Shown: piece after piece, positions 1-6,108 of the stretch
Numbering within the stretch: the stretch's first letter is position 1
Layout: the number at the start of each line of letters is the position of its first letter
NCBI GenBank assembly: GCA_035451285.1
Contig: DAOTOJ010000012.1
Span: forward strand, 1-7,739
DNA from: DAOTOJ01 sp035451285
GTDB lineage: Bacteria > Patescibacteriota > Minisyncoccia > UBA6257 > Brennerbacteraceae
Direction: 5' to 3'
DNA length: 7,739 nucleotides
The notes under the pieces: generated by a model
What the model saw: only the letters and a program-made list of their open reading frames with translations
What the model was told of the DNA's origin: nothing
The model's database searches: none
Made by a program: the position numbers and the translations under genes

Positions 1-49
1 GAAACTCTACGTCCGAAGCGTAGCGTGATATCCGTTTCACCACGGAGGC
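1..49 (-). tRNA. tRNA-Arg(UCG): tRNA-Arg (anticodon UCG), 3' part cut off by window start
   Basis: On the minus strand the 5' acceptor strand GCCTCCG (49-43) is followed by TG. Next comes a D arm whose 4-bp stem GTGA/TCAC closes an 8-base loop. The anticodon arm has a perfect 5-bp stem CTACG/CGTAG and loop CTTCGGA, with the anticodon TCG at 16-14. The sequence runs on into the variable loop (AGTTTC) and is then cut by the window edge. The T arm, the 3' acceptor strand and any CCA are not visible. UCG reads CGA and CGG arginine codons, and other CGN codons by wobble. The gene is divergent from cca, and a good promoter for it lies at 73-101. The fold is unambiguous, and only completeness is uncertain. 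Confidence 0.93.
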
Positions 50-51
50 GC

Positions 52-80
52 TTTAATCATCTCCTTTTTTACAGTATAAT
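52..80 (+). promoter_or_regulatory. Predicted promoter of cca, leaderless geometry
   Basis: A perfect TATAAT lies at 75-80. Counting its last base as -7, the +1 falls on base 87, which is the A of the cca ATG, so the transcript would have no 5' untranslated region. The -35 at 17-base spacing is only TTTAAT (52-57, three of six matches) and nearly abuts the tRNA-Arg 5' end at 49. No TG extension is seen. There is no Shine-Dalgarno between the -10 and the ATG, which agrees with leaderless initiation. Confidence 0.6.
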
Positions 81-101
81 ATTTTAATGAAAATAAAGCA
101 A
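73..101 (-). promoter_or_regulatory. Predicted sigma-70-type promoter of tRNA-Arg
   Basis: Read on the minus strand, TTGCTT (101-96) is followed by exactly 17 bases and then TATACT (78-73), five of six matches to TATAAT. Initiation would fall near base 66, giving a 17-base 5' leader for RNase P to remove before the tRNA begins at 49. The -35 part lies inside the first codons of cca. The -10 shares bases 75-78 with the opposing -10 of cca. This is a prediction from consensus and spacing. Confidence 0.6.
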
Positions 102-1559
102 AAAATTCCACAGGAAATTATTGAGATAGCTGAAAAGCTAAATAGAAATGGATTTGAAGCTTATTTAGTTGGCGGTTGCGTTAGGGATTTACTACTAAAT
201 ATTTCTCCAAAAGATTGGGATATTACTACTAACGCCAAGCCAGTTGAAATTCAAAAAATATTTGAAAATAGTATTTATGAAAATGAATTTGGAACAGTGG
301 CTATTAAAACTGATTCTCAAATTCCAAGCTTAAAAATAATTGAAGTAACTACTTTTAGAAGCGAAGGACAATACTGGGACAAACGCCATCCTTCAGAAGT
401 AATTTTTGTATCTTCTTTAAAAGAAGATTTAGCCCGCAGGGATTTTACAATTAACGCTTTGGCAATTAAAATTCCTCCTAGTAACGAGAATTTAGAAATT
501 GTTGATTATTACGGAGGGTTAGATGATTTAAAAAATAAAATTTTAAAAGCTGTTGGAAATCCTTATGATAGATTTAGCGAAGACGCACTACGACTTTTAA
601 GGGCTATCAGAATAGCAACTGAATTTAATTTAACTATTGAAGATGAAACCCAAAAAGCAATTAAAAATAATGCCCAGCTTTTACAAAAAATTTCCAAAGA
701 AAGAATCAGAGATGAATTTATAAAAATAATAATGCTTAATAACGCTGCTTTAGGAATCAATAGGCTTCACGAATTTAATCTTTTAACTTTTATAATTCCA
801 GAATTAGAAAATACAATAGGAATTAGCCAAAACAAACACCATATTTATGATGTTTGGGAGCATTCTTTAAGATCTTTGGATTATGCAGCGAAAAAAAATT
901 TTTCTTTAGAAATTAGATTAGCTGCTTTGTTTCATGATATTGGCAAACCTCAAGTCAAACAAGGAGAAGGAGAAAACGCTACTTTTTATAATCATGAAGC
1001 AGTTGGAGCTAAAATTACTAAAAAAATTCTAATTAGATTATGCTTCCCAAAAGAAGTAATTGACAAAGTAACTTTGCTTGTTAAGTATCATCTTTTTTAT
1101 TACAACGTTGAAGAAGTTACCGAAGCAGGAGTAAGAAGATTTATTAAAAGAGTTGGCAAAGAAAATATTGATGATTTAATAAAAGTTAGAGAAGCAGACA
1201 GAATTGGCTCCGGAGTGCCAAAAGCTAGACCTTATAGGCTAAGGCATCTATTATTTATGATTGATAAAGTTTCTCATGATCCAATATCTACTAGAAACTT
1301 AAAAATCAATGGCAATGATTTAATGGAAAATTTAAACCTTACTCCCTCAAAAAGAATTGGTTATTTATTAAACATTCTTTTAGAAAAAGTTTTAGATAAT
1401 CCCGATTTAAATGATAGGGAAAAACTGCTTTTGGAAGCTAAAAAACTAAACAAGCTTTCTGATTTAGAACTTGAAAAATTAACTTTACAATCTAAAAACA
1501 AACAACAGGAATTTGAATCGGGAATTTTAGAGGAATTAAAAAAGAAACACGCGGTTTAA
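87..1559 (+). CDS. cca: CCA-adding tRNA nucleotidyltransferase (class II) with HD domain
   Basis: This enzyme adds or repairs the 3'-CCA of tRNAs from CTP and ATP without a nucleic-acid template, in the cytoplasm. The 490-residue protein opens with the class II nucleotidyltransferase head: GGCVRD at 29-34, catalytic carboxylates D43 and D45 (KDWD), and RRDFTINALA at 117-126. The nucleotide-selecting EDALR motif is at 165-169, and a KERIRDE helix motif lies near 204-210. An HD phosphohydrolase domain follows, with H259, H283-D284, H303, H335 and D371 as likely metal ligands. The C-terminal segment from about 405 (LKINGNDL) has the usual tail of bacterial HD-containing Cca proteins. The protein is longer than E. 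coli Cca (about 412 residues). The start at 87 follows a TATAAT by six bases and has no ribosome-binding site. The gene is divergent from tRNA-Arg and convergent with hsp20. CCA addition should be essential here, because the tRNA-Glu in this window has no encoded CCA. Biochemically, CC-only or A-only activity cannot be excluded, but the EDxxR motif favours full CCA addition. Confidence 0.95.
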   Translation: MKIKQKIPQEIIEIAEKLNRNGFEAYLVGGCVRDLLLNISPKDWDITTNAKPVEIQKIFENSIYENEFGTVAIKTDSQIPSLKIIEVTTFRSEGQYWDKRHPSEVIFVSSLKEDLARRDFTINALAIKIPPSNENLEIVDYYGGLDDLKNKILKAVGNPYDRFSEDALRLLRAIRIATEFNLTIEDETQKAIKNNAQLLQKISKERIRDEFIKIIMLNNAALGINRLHEFNLLTFIIPELENTIGISQNKHHIYDVWEHSLRSLDYAAKKNFSLEIRLAALFHDIGKPQVKQGEGENATFYNHEAVGAKITKKILIRLCFPKEVIDKVTLLVKYHLFYYNVEEVTEAGVRRFIKRVGKENIDDLIKVREADRIGSGVPKARPYRLRHLLFMIDKVSHDPISTRNLKINGNDLMENLNLTPSKRIGYLLNILLEKVLDNPDLNDREKLLLEAKKLNKLSDLELEKLTLQSKNKQQEFESGILEELKKKHAV

Positions 1560-1570
1560 ATAAAAATTTT

Positions 1571-1960
1571 TTAATCTCCTATCTGAATTTTCTTGCTTTT
1601 GGCTCTTTCTATTTTAGGAATGCTGATAGTTAAAATTCCATTTTTCATTGAAGCCGAAATATTGTCAGTATCTAAATTGTCCAAAGGCAACCTTAAAGAT
1701 CTTGAAAATGGCCCCCAATAGCATTCTTGGGTAAAAAAATCTTTATCTTTAATTTCTTCTCCAACGTCTTCTCTTTTTCTTTCGCCCCTAATGATTAAAA
1801 TATCGTCTTCTAAGTAAACATCTAAATCATTTTTTTCTACTCCAGCAATTGGAGATTGGACAATTAAAGCTTTGTCGGTTTGAAAAACATCAATCGCCAA
1901 AGTGCCTTCATTGGGTATTTCTTTCAAATAATCATTATTGTTTTCCATATTGTTTTCCAT
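1571..1960 (-). CDS. hsp20: Small heat-shock protein, Hsp20/alpha-crystallin family
   Basis: This is an ATP-independent holdase chaperone that binds unfolding proteins in the cytoplasm, usually as an oligomer. The 129-residue protein has a very short N-terminal arm (about 1-20, Asn/Glu-rich). The alpha-crystallin domain covers about 21-118, with a conserved PIAGVEK turn (37-43), LIIRGER strand (55-61), SLRLPL strand (88-93) and the NGILTISIPK signature (107-116). A C-terminal IQI motif (125-127) is the I-x-I anchor used for oligomer assembly. Two in-frame ATGs lie 12 bases apart (1960 and 1948) inside a tandem duplication. I choose the outer one because its distance to the -10 box fits leaderless initiation; the inner one would give 125 residues. 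No CIRCE-type operator is present. The gene is the last of the minus-strand block, 34 bases after prsW, but probably has its own promoter. It ends 11 bases from the cca stop codon, tail to tail. Confidence 0.93.
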   Translation of the reverse strand: MENNMENNNDYLKEIPNEGTLAIDVFQTDKALIVQSPIAGVEKNDLDVYLEDDILIIRGERKREDVGEEIKDKDFFTQECYWGPFSRSLRLPLDNLDTDNISASMKNGILTISIPKIERAKSKKIQIGD

Positions 1961-1966
1961 ATTGTT
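1937..1966 (-). repeat. 12-bp tandem repeat (2.5 copies) spanning the hsp20 start codon
   Basis: On the minus strand the unit AACAAT-ATGGAA occurs twice (1966-1955 and 1954-1943), followed by a further AACAAT (1942-1937). All copies are identical. Because the unit is 12 bases, it duplicates the start codon in frame and gives the protein an N-terminus of MENN-MENN. It looks like a recent replication-slippage event. Confidence 0.9.
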
Positions 1967-1985
1967 AATTATAATTATTAATTAA
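1965..1985. repeat. Perfect 7-bp inverted repeat overlapping the hsp20 -10 box
   Basis: TTAATTA (1965-1971) and TAATTAA (1979-1985) are exact reverse complements separated by seven bases, and the dyad covers the -10 hexamer at 1968-1973. It could be an operator for a repressor of the heat-shock gene. It contains only A and T, so chance is a serious alternative. Confidence 0.35.
1968..1973 (-). promoter_or_regulatory. Predicted -10 box of hsp20, leaderless geometry
   Basis: A perfect TATAAT (1973-1968, minus strand) is followed by seven bases (TAACAAT) and then ATG. The predicted +1 is base 1961, so the leader would be zero or one base. I find no convincing -35 at 16-18 bases upstream; that region is pure A/T and overlaps the end of prsW. 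TATAAT is expected often by chance in such AT-rich DNA. The support comes from its position just before a start codon and from the same arrangement at cca. Confidence 0.5.
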
Positions 1986-1994
1986 TTTTAACAT

Positions 1995-2774
1995 TTATTT
2001 TTGTTTTTTCAATTTTTGATAATAACTAGGATTAATCAAGGTCGCCGGAACATTAAATTGTTTTAGTGCTTCAAAATTTTTTAAAAGAATCAAGCTGGCA
2101 ATAAATAGCATAATTAAAATAAAAACATAGGCAAATTCGTTAAAAATTACTAAAATAGAATTAAATAAACCATGAAGAATAACGGCAATTATAATTCCTT
2201 TGGTTAAAGATTTTTTTTGATTTTTCAAAATTATGCCTTTTGCCCAATAAAAACCAATAATCCCTGAAGAAATAACGTGTAACAGATTTGCTCCAATAAA
2301 CCTATAAACTAAAATTCCAATTGTTTCTAAAAGAGCAACGTCGTTTAAATAATTGCCTAAAACTACCAAAAAATTTTCGAAAAAAGCAAAACCTAAGGCA
2401 ATGACTACTAAATAAATCATAGCATCTACTGGTTCGTCAAAAACCGGATTTTTAAAAAGCATTAATTTAGCCATTAAAAATTTTATAATTTCTTCAACTA
2501 AAGCAATGCCTATTAAAGAATAGGTAAAAATTTCAAAAATTGAGGCTTCTCCATTATAAATTAAATAATTTTCTATAATATCGAAACCTAAAAAATTTAT
2601 AAAAATATAATTTAAACCTAACTCTATTGGGAAACATACAAGAGCTGCTAAAATCCCTAATAGAAACGCAATAATTAAAGATTTTTTAGGTTCAGGATTG
2701 GGATCTTCTTTCAAAAAGAAAACAAGCCAAATAAAATTGGGAATAAAACTTAAAATAAAAAGAAAAATAATCAT
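1995..2774 (-). CDS. prsW: PrsW-family intramembrane metalloprotease
   Basis: PrsW proteins are polytopic membrane proteases of the CAAX-protease-like superfamily. The B. subtilis founder makes the site-1 cut in the anti-sigma factor RsiW. The 259-residue protein has a first membrane segment at about 1-21, then the family's DPNPEPKKS linker (24-32) and a second segment at about 33-60. The EExxK motif is E94-E95-IIK98. The DEPVDAMIY and GFAFFEN blocks (113-121, 128-134) follow, then H166 in another segment, and the HGLFN motif (H201, N205). A last segment covers about 212-232, before a basic tail. The glutamates and histidines are the expected metal and catalytic residues, and all are present. 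The start is one base after the valS stop with no Shine-Dalgarno, so translation probably depends on coupling to valS. No anti-sigma factor or sigma factor gene is in the window, so the substrate is unknown. Family assignment is strong, but function beyond that is inference. Confidence 0.9.
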   Translation of the reverse strand: MIIFLFILSFIPNFIWLVFFLKEDPNPEPKKSLIIAFLLGILAALVCFPIELGLNYIFINFLGFDIIENYLIYNGEASIFEIFTYSLIGIALVEEIIKFLMAKLMLFKNPVFDEPVDAMIYLVVIALGFAFFENFLVVLGNYLNDVALLETIGILVYRFIGANLLHVISSGIIGFYWAKGIILKNQKKSLTKGIIIAVILHGLFNSILVIFNEFAYVFILIMLFIASLILLKNFEALKQFNVPATLINPSYYQKLKKQK

Positions 2775-2775
2775 T

Positions 2776-4983
2776 TTATTTTGGCCAAGATTCTTTAATT
2801 AATAAACTTTTTTTATTTAAAACATCTTGCCAAATTGCTTCAGTAATAAATGGCATAAATGGATGCAAAAGTTTTAAAAATGTTTCTAATCCCTGTTCAA
2901 TTTTCAAAGCTGAAATTTCTCCTTTTTTAGCTTGTTCTAAAGCTTTGTCGCAAAACCAATGCCAAAATTCATTTTGTAAAATAGCAGCAGCTTGGCCAAC
3001 TCTCAATTTTTCTAAATTAGAAGTAATGCTTTTTATTACTTCTTCTAATTTTTTATCAAAATTTTTATCTGCTTTTTTAGTCCCTTTAATGTTTTTATCT
3101 AAATAATAAGCAACAAATCTCGAAGCATTCCAAATTTTATTTGAAAAATTTCTTGCGCCTTTAATTTTTTCTTCTCCAATGTTACTGTCATTTCCCCAAG
3201 TTGTGCCACTTACCAGGGCAATTCTTAAAGAATCTGCTCCGTATTTATCAATTACCTCAATTGGATCAATAACGTTGCCAAAACTTTTGCTCATTTTCCT
3301 CCCTTGTTCATCGCGTACTAAACCATGAAGATAAACATATTTAAAAGGAGACTTACCGGTTAAATAAATGCCTAAAAGCATCATTCTCATTACCCATCTG
3401 GTTAAAATATCGTAGCCAGTTTCCATAACTGTGGTAGGGTAAAAATAATCAAAATATTTTTTGCCATTAGCTTTTAAAGTAATTACTGGCCATTGCCCAG
3501 AAGAAAACCAGGTATCAAAAACATCGGTTTCTTGCAAATACTCTCCTTTGGGCTCTTTTAAAGAAACTATAAATTTAGCAGTAGTTGGGGCTTTTAAAGA
3601 TTGCAAGCCATTTTTAATTTCTTTAAAAGAATAATTTTTTAAAAGTTCGCTAATTTTGCCCTTAATAAGTTGGCGCTTATCATTTAAAAATTCAACAACT
3701 AATTCTGGATTTTGAGAAACATTATAATAAACAGGAATACGAATTCCCCAAACAATTTGCCTTGAAATATTCCAATCCTCAATATTGGTTAACCAATCTC
3801 TTAAAATTTTTTCCCTGCCAGCTCCTAAAATAATGGTTTCTTTGTTGTCCAAAGCTTTTAAAGCCTTTTGCGCTAAGGGTTTAGTTTTTACAAAAAACTG
3901 AGCTAAAGGCAAAGGCTCAATAATTGTTCCGCAGCGGTAGCAAACTCCAACTTCATGAGTATAATCAATTTCTTTTTGCAAATACCCTTCTTTTTTTAAC
4001 TTTTCAACAACTTTTTCGCGAGCTTCTTTTATTTTTAAACCCTCAAATTCCAAAGCTTGAGAGTTCATTTTGCCGGTAAAATCAATAACTTGAATCATTT
4101 CTAAATTATGGCGGCTGGCTATCTCCCAATCAGCTTTACTATGAAAGGGAGTAATTTTTAAAGCGCCCGAGCCAAAATTTAAATCAACCATTTCGTCAGC
4201 AATAATTGGAATTTCACGATTAGTTAAAGGAAGTTTTACAAATTTGCCAACTAAGTCTTGATATCTTTTATCTTTGGGATTTACGGCTACTGCCGTATCG
4301 CCAAACATTGTTTCAGGACGAGTAGTAGCTACTACGATTTCTTGTTTATTAGTTGTTTTGCGAACTAATGGATAGCTAATAAAATAAAGTTTATCTTGTC
4401 TTTCTTGGTACTCAACTTCCAACTCGGAATAACCGGTTCCGCAATGGGTGCAATAATTTACCAATCTTTGAGCGCGATATACTAAATTGTCTTGTGATAA
4501 TTTTTTAAAGGTAGTTAAAACAAGCTTAACAATATCGTCATCAAGGGTAAATTTAAATTTCGACCAATCAGCGCTAGCCCCTATTTTCTTCATTTGGCTT
4601 ATCACGATTTTTGAATTCTGTTTAACGTATTTATAAATTATTTTATAAAGAGTGGCTCTATCAAAATCAAATCTGCTTTTTCCTTCTTTAGCTAACTTTT
4701 TTTCAAAAACATATTGAGTTTCAATGCCAGCATGGTCTGCTCCTGGAAGCCACAGGGAAACTTCATTCGCCATTCGATGAAAACGAATTAAAATATCTTC
4801 GATTGTTAAAAAAATTGCATGCCCGGTGTGCAACGGATCATTGGCATTAGGCGGGGGCATAATAATTGAAAATTGTTTTTTATTTTTTTGAGGTTCTGCC
4901 TTAAAAGATTTATTCTTTTCCCATAAAGAATAAATCCTTTTTTCATATTTTTTTGAATCGTAAGTTTTAGCTACTTGTTTCAT
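2776..4983 (-). CDS. valS: Valine--tRNA ligase, compact form
   Basis: This class I aminoacyl-tRNA synthetase charges tRNA-Val with valine and edits mis-activated threonine in the cytoplasm. The HIGH-type motif is H52-TG-H55, preceded by PPPNANDP where canonical ValRS has PPPNVTG. The ADHAGI block is at 82-87. The CP1 editing domain (about 215-330) carries TTRPETMFGDTAVAVNP and retains D285 in a HSKADWE context. Two CxxC pairs (C178/C181 and C348/C351) suggest one zinc site. WNISRQIVWGIRIP (404-417) and DTWFSSGQWP (490-499) frame the active site. The KMSKS loop is at 563-567, followed by an anticodon-binding helical domain ending in LHPFMPFITEAIW. The protein stops about 20 residues later, at 735. 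E. coli ValRS is about 950 residues, and what is missing is the C-terminal coiled-coil tRNA-binding arm. ValRS rather than IleRS or LeuRS is indicated by the editing-domain and post-HIGH signatures. The gene starts four bases after tsaD and ends one base before prsW, so it is operonic. It has no Shine-Dalgarno. Confidence 0.95.
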   Translation of the reverse strand: MKQVAKTYDSKKYEKRIYSLWEKNKSFKAEPQKNKKQFSIIMPPPNANDPLHTGHAIFLTIEDILIRFHRMANEVSLWLPGADHAGIETQYVFEKKLAKEGKSRFDFDRATLYKIIYKYVKQNSKIVISQMKKIGASADWSKFKFTLDDDIVKLVLTTFKKLSQDNLVYRAQRLVNYCTHCGTGYSELEVEYQERQDKLYFISYPLVRKTTNKQEIVVATTRPETMFGDTAVAVNPKDKRYQDLVGKFVKLPLTNREIPIIADEMVDLNFGSGALKITPFHSKADWEIASRHNLEMIQVIDFTGKMNSQALEFEGLKIKEAREKVVEKLKKEGYLQKEIDYTHEVGVCYRCGTIIEPLPLAQFFVKTKPLAQKALKALDNKETIILGAGREKILRDWLTNIEDWNISRQIVWGIRIPVYYNVSQNPELVVEFLNDKRQLIKGKISELLKNYSFKEIKNGLQSLKAPTTAKFIVSLKEPKGEYLQETDVFDTWFSSGQWPVITLKANGKKYFDYFYPTTVMETGYDILTRWVMRMMLLGIYLTGKSPFKYVYLHGLVRDEQGRKMSKSFGNVIDPIEVIDKYGADSLRIALVSGTTWGNDSNIGEEKIKGARNFSNKIWNASRFVAYYLDKNIKGTKKADKNFDKKLEEVIKSITSNLEKLRVGQAAAILQNEFWHWFCDKALEQAKKGEISALKIEQGLETFLKLLHPFMPFITEAIWQDVLNKKSLLIKESWPK

Positions 4984-4987
4984 AATT

Positions 4988-6058
4988 TTAAAAATTTAAA
5001 TTGCTTTGAGCATCCAAAGAAAATAAATCATCCCTTTTGCCTAATAACTTATAATTTAAATAACCAGCTAAACCTATCATTGCCGCATTATCAGTAATAA
5101 ATTCTTTTTTGGGAAACAAAATTTTAAAATTAGTTTGATTTTGCATTTCTTGAAAGCGAGCCTGAAGATAAGAGTTGGCGCTTACTCCTCCGCCAATCAA
5201 AATTGTTTTAACTTTAAAATCATTAGCGGCTTTAATGGTTTTTTTAAGCAAAACTTCAATAGCCGCTTTTTCAAAAGAAGCGGCAATATCTTTTTGAATT
5301 TTTAAAAGCTTGCTATTCATTTTTTTTGAAAAATCCAAATGGTTATCCCGTAAATAATATAAAACCGCTGTTTTTAATCCTGAATAACTAAAATTATAAT
5401 CTTTAGAATTAATTAAGGGAATTGGAAATTTTATTTTATTAAAATCTCCCTCCTTTGCTATTTTATCAATAATTGGGCCTCCTGGATAGCCTAAATTTAA
5501 AAGCCTTGAAACTTTATCAAAACTTTCCCCAACCGCGTCATCTAAGGTTCTGCCAATAATTTGATAATTTCCGACGTTTTTAACATAAACCAGTTCAGTA
5601 TGGCCTCCGGAAATTATTAAACCTAAAGCTGGAAACAAATCTTTATTATCAACTTTAAATTTTCCACCTTCATCGGCTTTTAAAAAACTGGAATATAAAT
5701 GCCCTTCTAAATGATTAACTCCTAAAATTGGCAAATTTAAAAAATAACTTAAGGATTTGGCAAAATTAACCCCAATTAATAAAGCTGGCAAAAGTCCCGG
5801 GCCAATTGTCACGCAAATTAAATCTGGCAAGTTTTTTATTTTTGATTTTTCTAAAGATAATTTCAAAACTTTTTTGAGATTTTTAGTATGTTCTCTAGCT
5901 GCTAAAGCTGGCACTACTCCTCCATATTTAGAATGAATTTTAACTTGAGAGGAAACAATATTACTTAAAACTTTAAAAGAAATATTTTTGTTTCCTGAAA
6001 TTTCTAAAATTGAGATGGCTGTTTCATCGCAGCTTGTTTCAATTGCTAAAATTTCCAT
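4988..6058 (-). CDS. tsaD: tRNA N6-adenosine threonylcarbamoyltransferase TsaD
   Basis: TsaD transfers the threonylcarbamoyl group from threonylcarbamoyl-AMP to A37 of ANN-decoding tRNAs, making t6A. In bacteria it works with TsaB and TsaE, after TsaC or Sua5 has made the substrate. The 356-residue protein is full length. It starts with the family signature ILAIETSCDETA (3-14) and then has HSKYGGVVPALAAREH (42-57). The metal-binding HLEGH motif is H116 and H120. SGGHTELV (150-157), the DDAVGESFDKV block (173-183), YPGGP (191-195) and FSYSGLKT (223-230) follow. An ASFEKA helix (260-265), LIGGGVSAN (287-295) and the C-terminal metal ligand D323 (ITDNAAMIG) complete the ASKHA fold. No TsaB, TsaC or TsaE gene is in the window. 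The gene lies 50 bases after the glycosyltransferase, and an extended -10 in that gap suggests its own promoter. It is followed after four bases by valS. No Shine-Dalgarno precedes the ATG. Confidence 0.96.
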   Translation of the reverse strand: MEILAIETSCDETAISILEISGNKNISFKVLSNIVSSQVKIHSKYGGVVPALAAREHTKNLKKVLKLSLEKSKIKNLPDLICVTIGPGLLPALLIGVNFAKSLSYFLNLPILGVNHLEGHLYSSFLKADEGGKFKVDNKDLFPALGLIISGGHTELVYVKNVGNYQIIGRTLDDAVGESFDKVSRLLNLGYPGGPIIDKIAKEGDFNKIKFPIPLINSKDYNFSYSGLKTAVLYYLRDNHLDFSKKMNSKLLKIQKDIAASFEKAAIEVLLKKTIKAANDFKVKTILIGGGVSANSYLQARFQEMQNQTNFKILFPKKEFITDNAAMIGLAGYLNYKLLGKRDDLFSLDAQSNLNF

Positions 6059-6085
6059 AATTCTAATAAAAATTTTTAGATTTTA

Positions 6086-6094
6086 ATTATAACA
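6086..6094 (-). promoter_or_regulatory. Predicted extended -10 promoter before tsaD
   Basis: On the minus strand TGTTATAAT (6094-6086) matches the extended -10 consensus TGnTATAAT exactly. It lies in the 50-base gap between the glycosyltransferase stop and tsaD. Predicted initiation near base 6079 gives a leader of about 21 A/T-rich bases without a Shine-Dalgarno. No good -35 is visible at the usual distance, which is acceptable for an extended -10. It would allow tsaD-valS-prsW to be transcribed independently of the tRNA-Glu/glycosyltransferase transcript. Confidence 0.55.
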
Positions 6095-6108
6095 TTTAGA
6101 AACAAAAA

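Noticed and set aside
37..64. Mini-ORF on the minus strand in the tRNA-Arg leader (GGAG directly followed by ATG, seven codons, then TGA)
   Set aside because: The GGAG abuts the ATG with no spacing, and the ORF runs into the tRNA acceptor and D arm. The leader is expected to be removed by RNase P.
563..760. 65-codon open frame on the minus strand inside cca
   Set aside because: It lies wholly antisense to well-conserved cca sequence, including the EDALR region, and shows no family motif. It is a shadow of the real gene.
1556..1574. A/T-only inverted repeat (TTAAA / TTTAA around AAAAATTTTT) between the convergent cca and hsp20 stop codons, as a bidirectional terminator
   Set aside because: There is no G-C pair in the stem and both stop codons lie inside it. 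Such dyads are common by chance at this base composition. Termination must occur somewhere in or past this gap, but the sequence does not show a credible intrinsic terminator.
1961..1994. CIRCE heat-shock operator upstream of hsp20
   Set aside because: The gap contains nothing resembling the TTAGCACTC/GAGTGCTAA inverted repeat; only the A/T dyad reported separately is there.
6062..6080. TCTAA / TTAGA inverted repeat in the tsaD leader, as a terminator or regulatory hairpin
   Set aside because: Only five A/T-rich base pairs with a 9-base loop, too weak to support a regulatory or terminator call.
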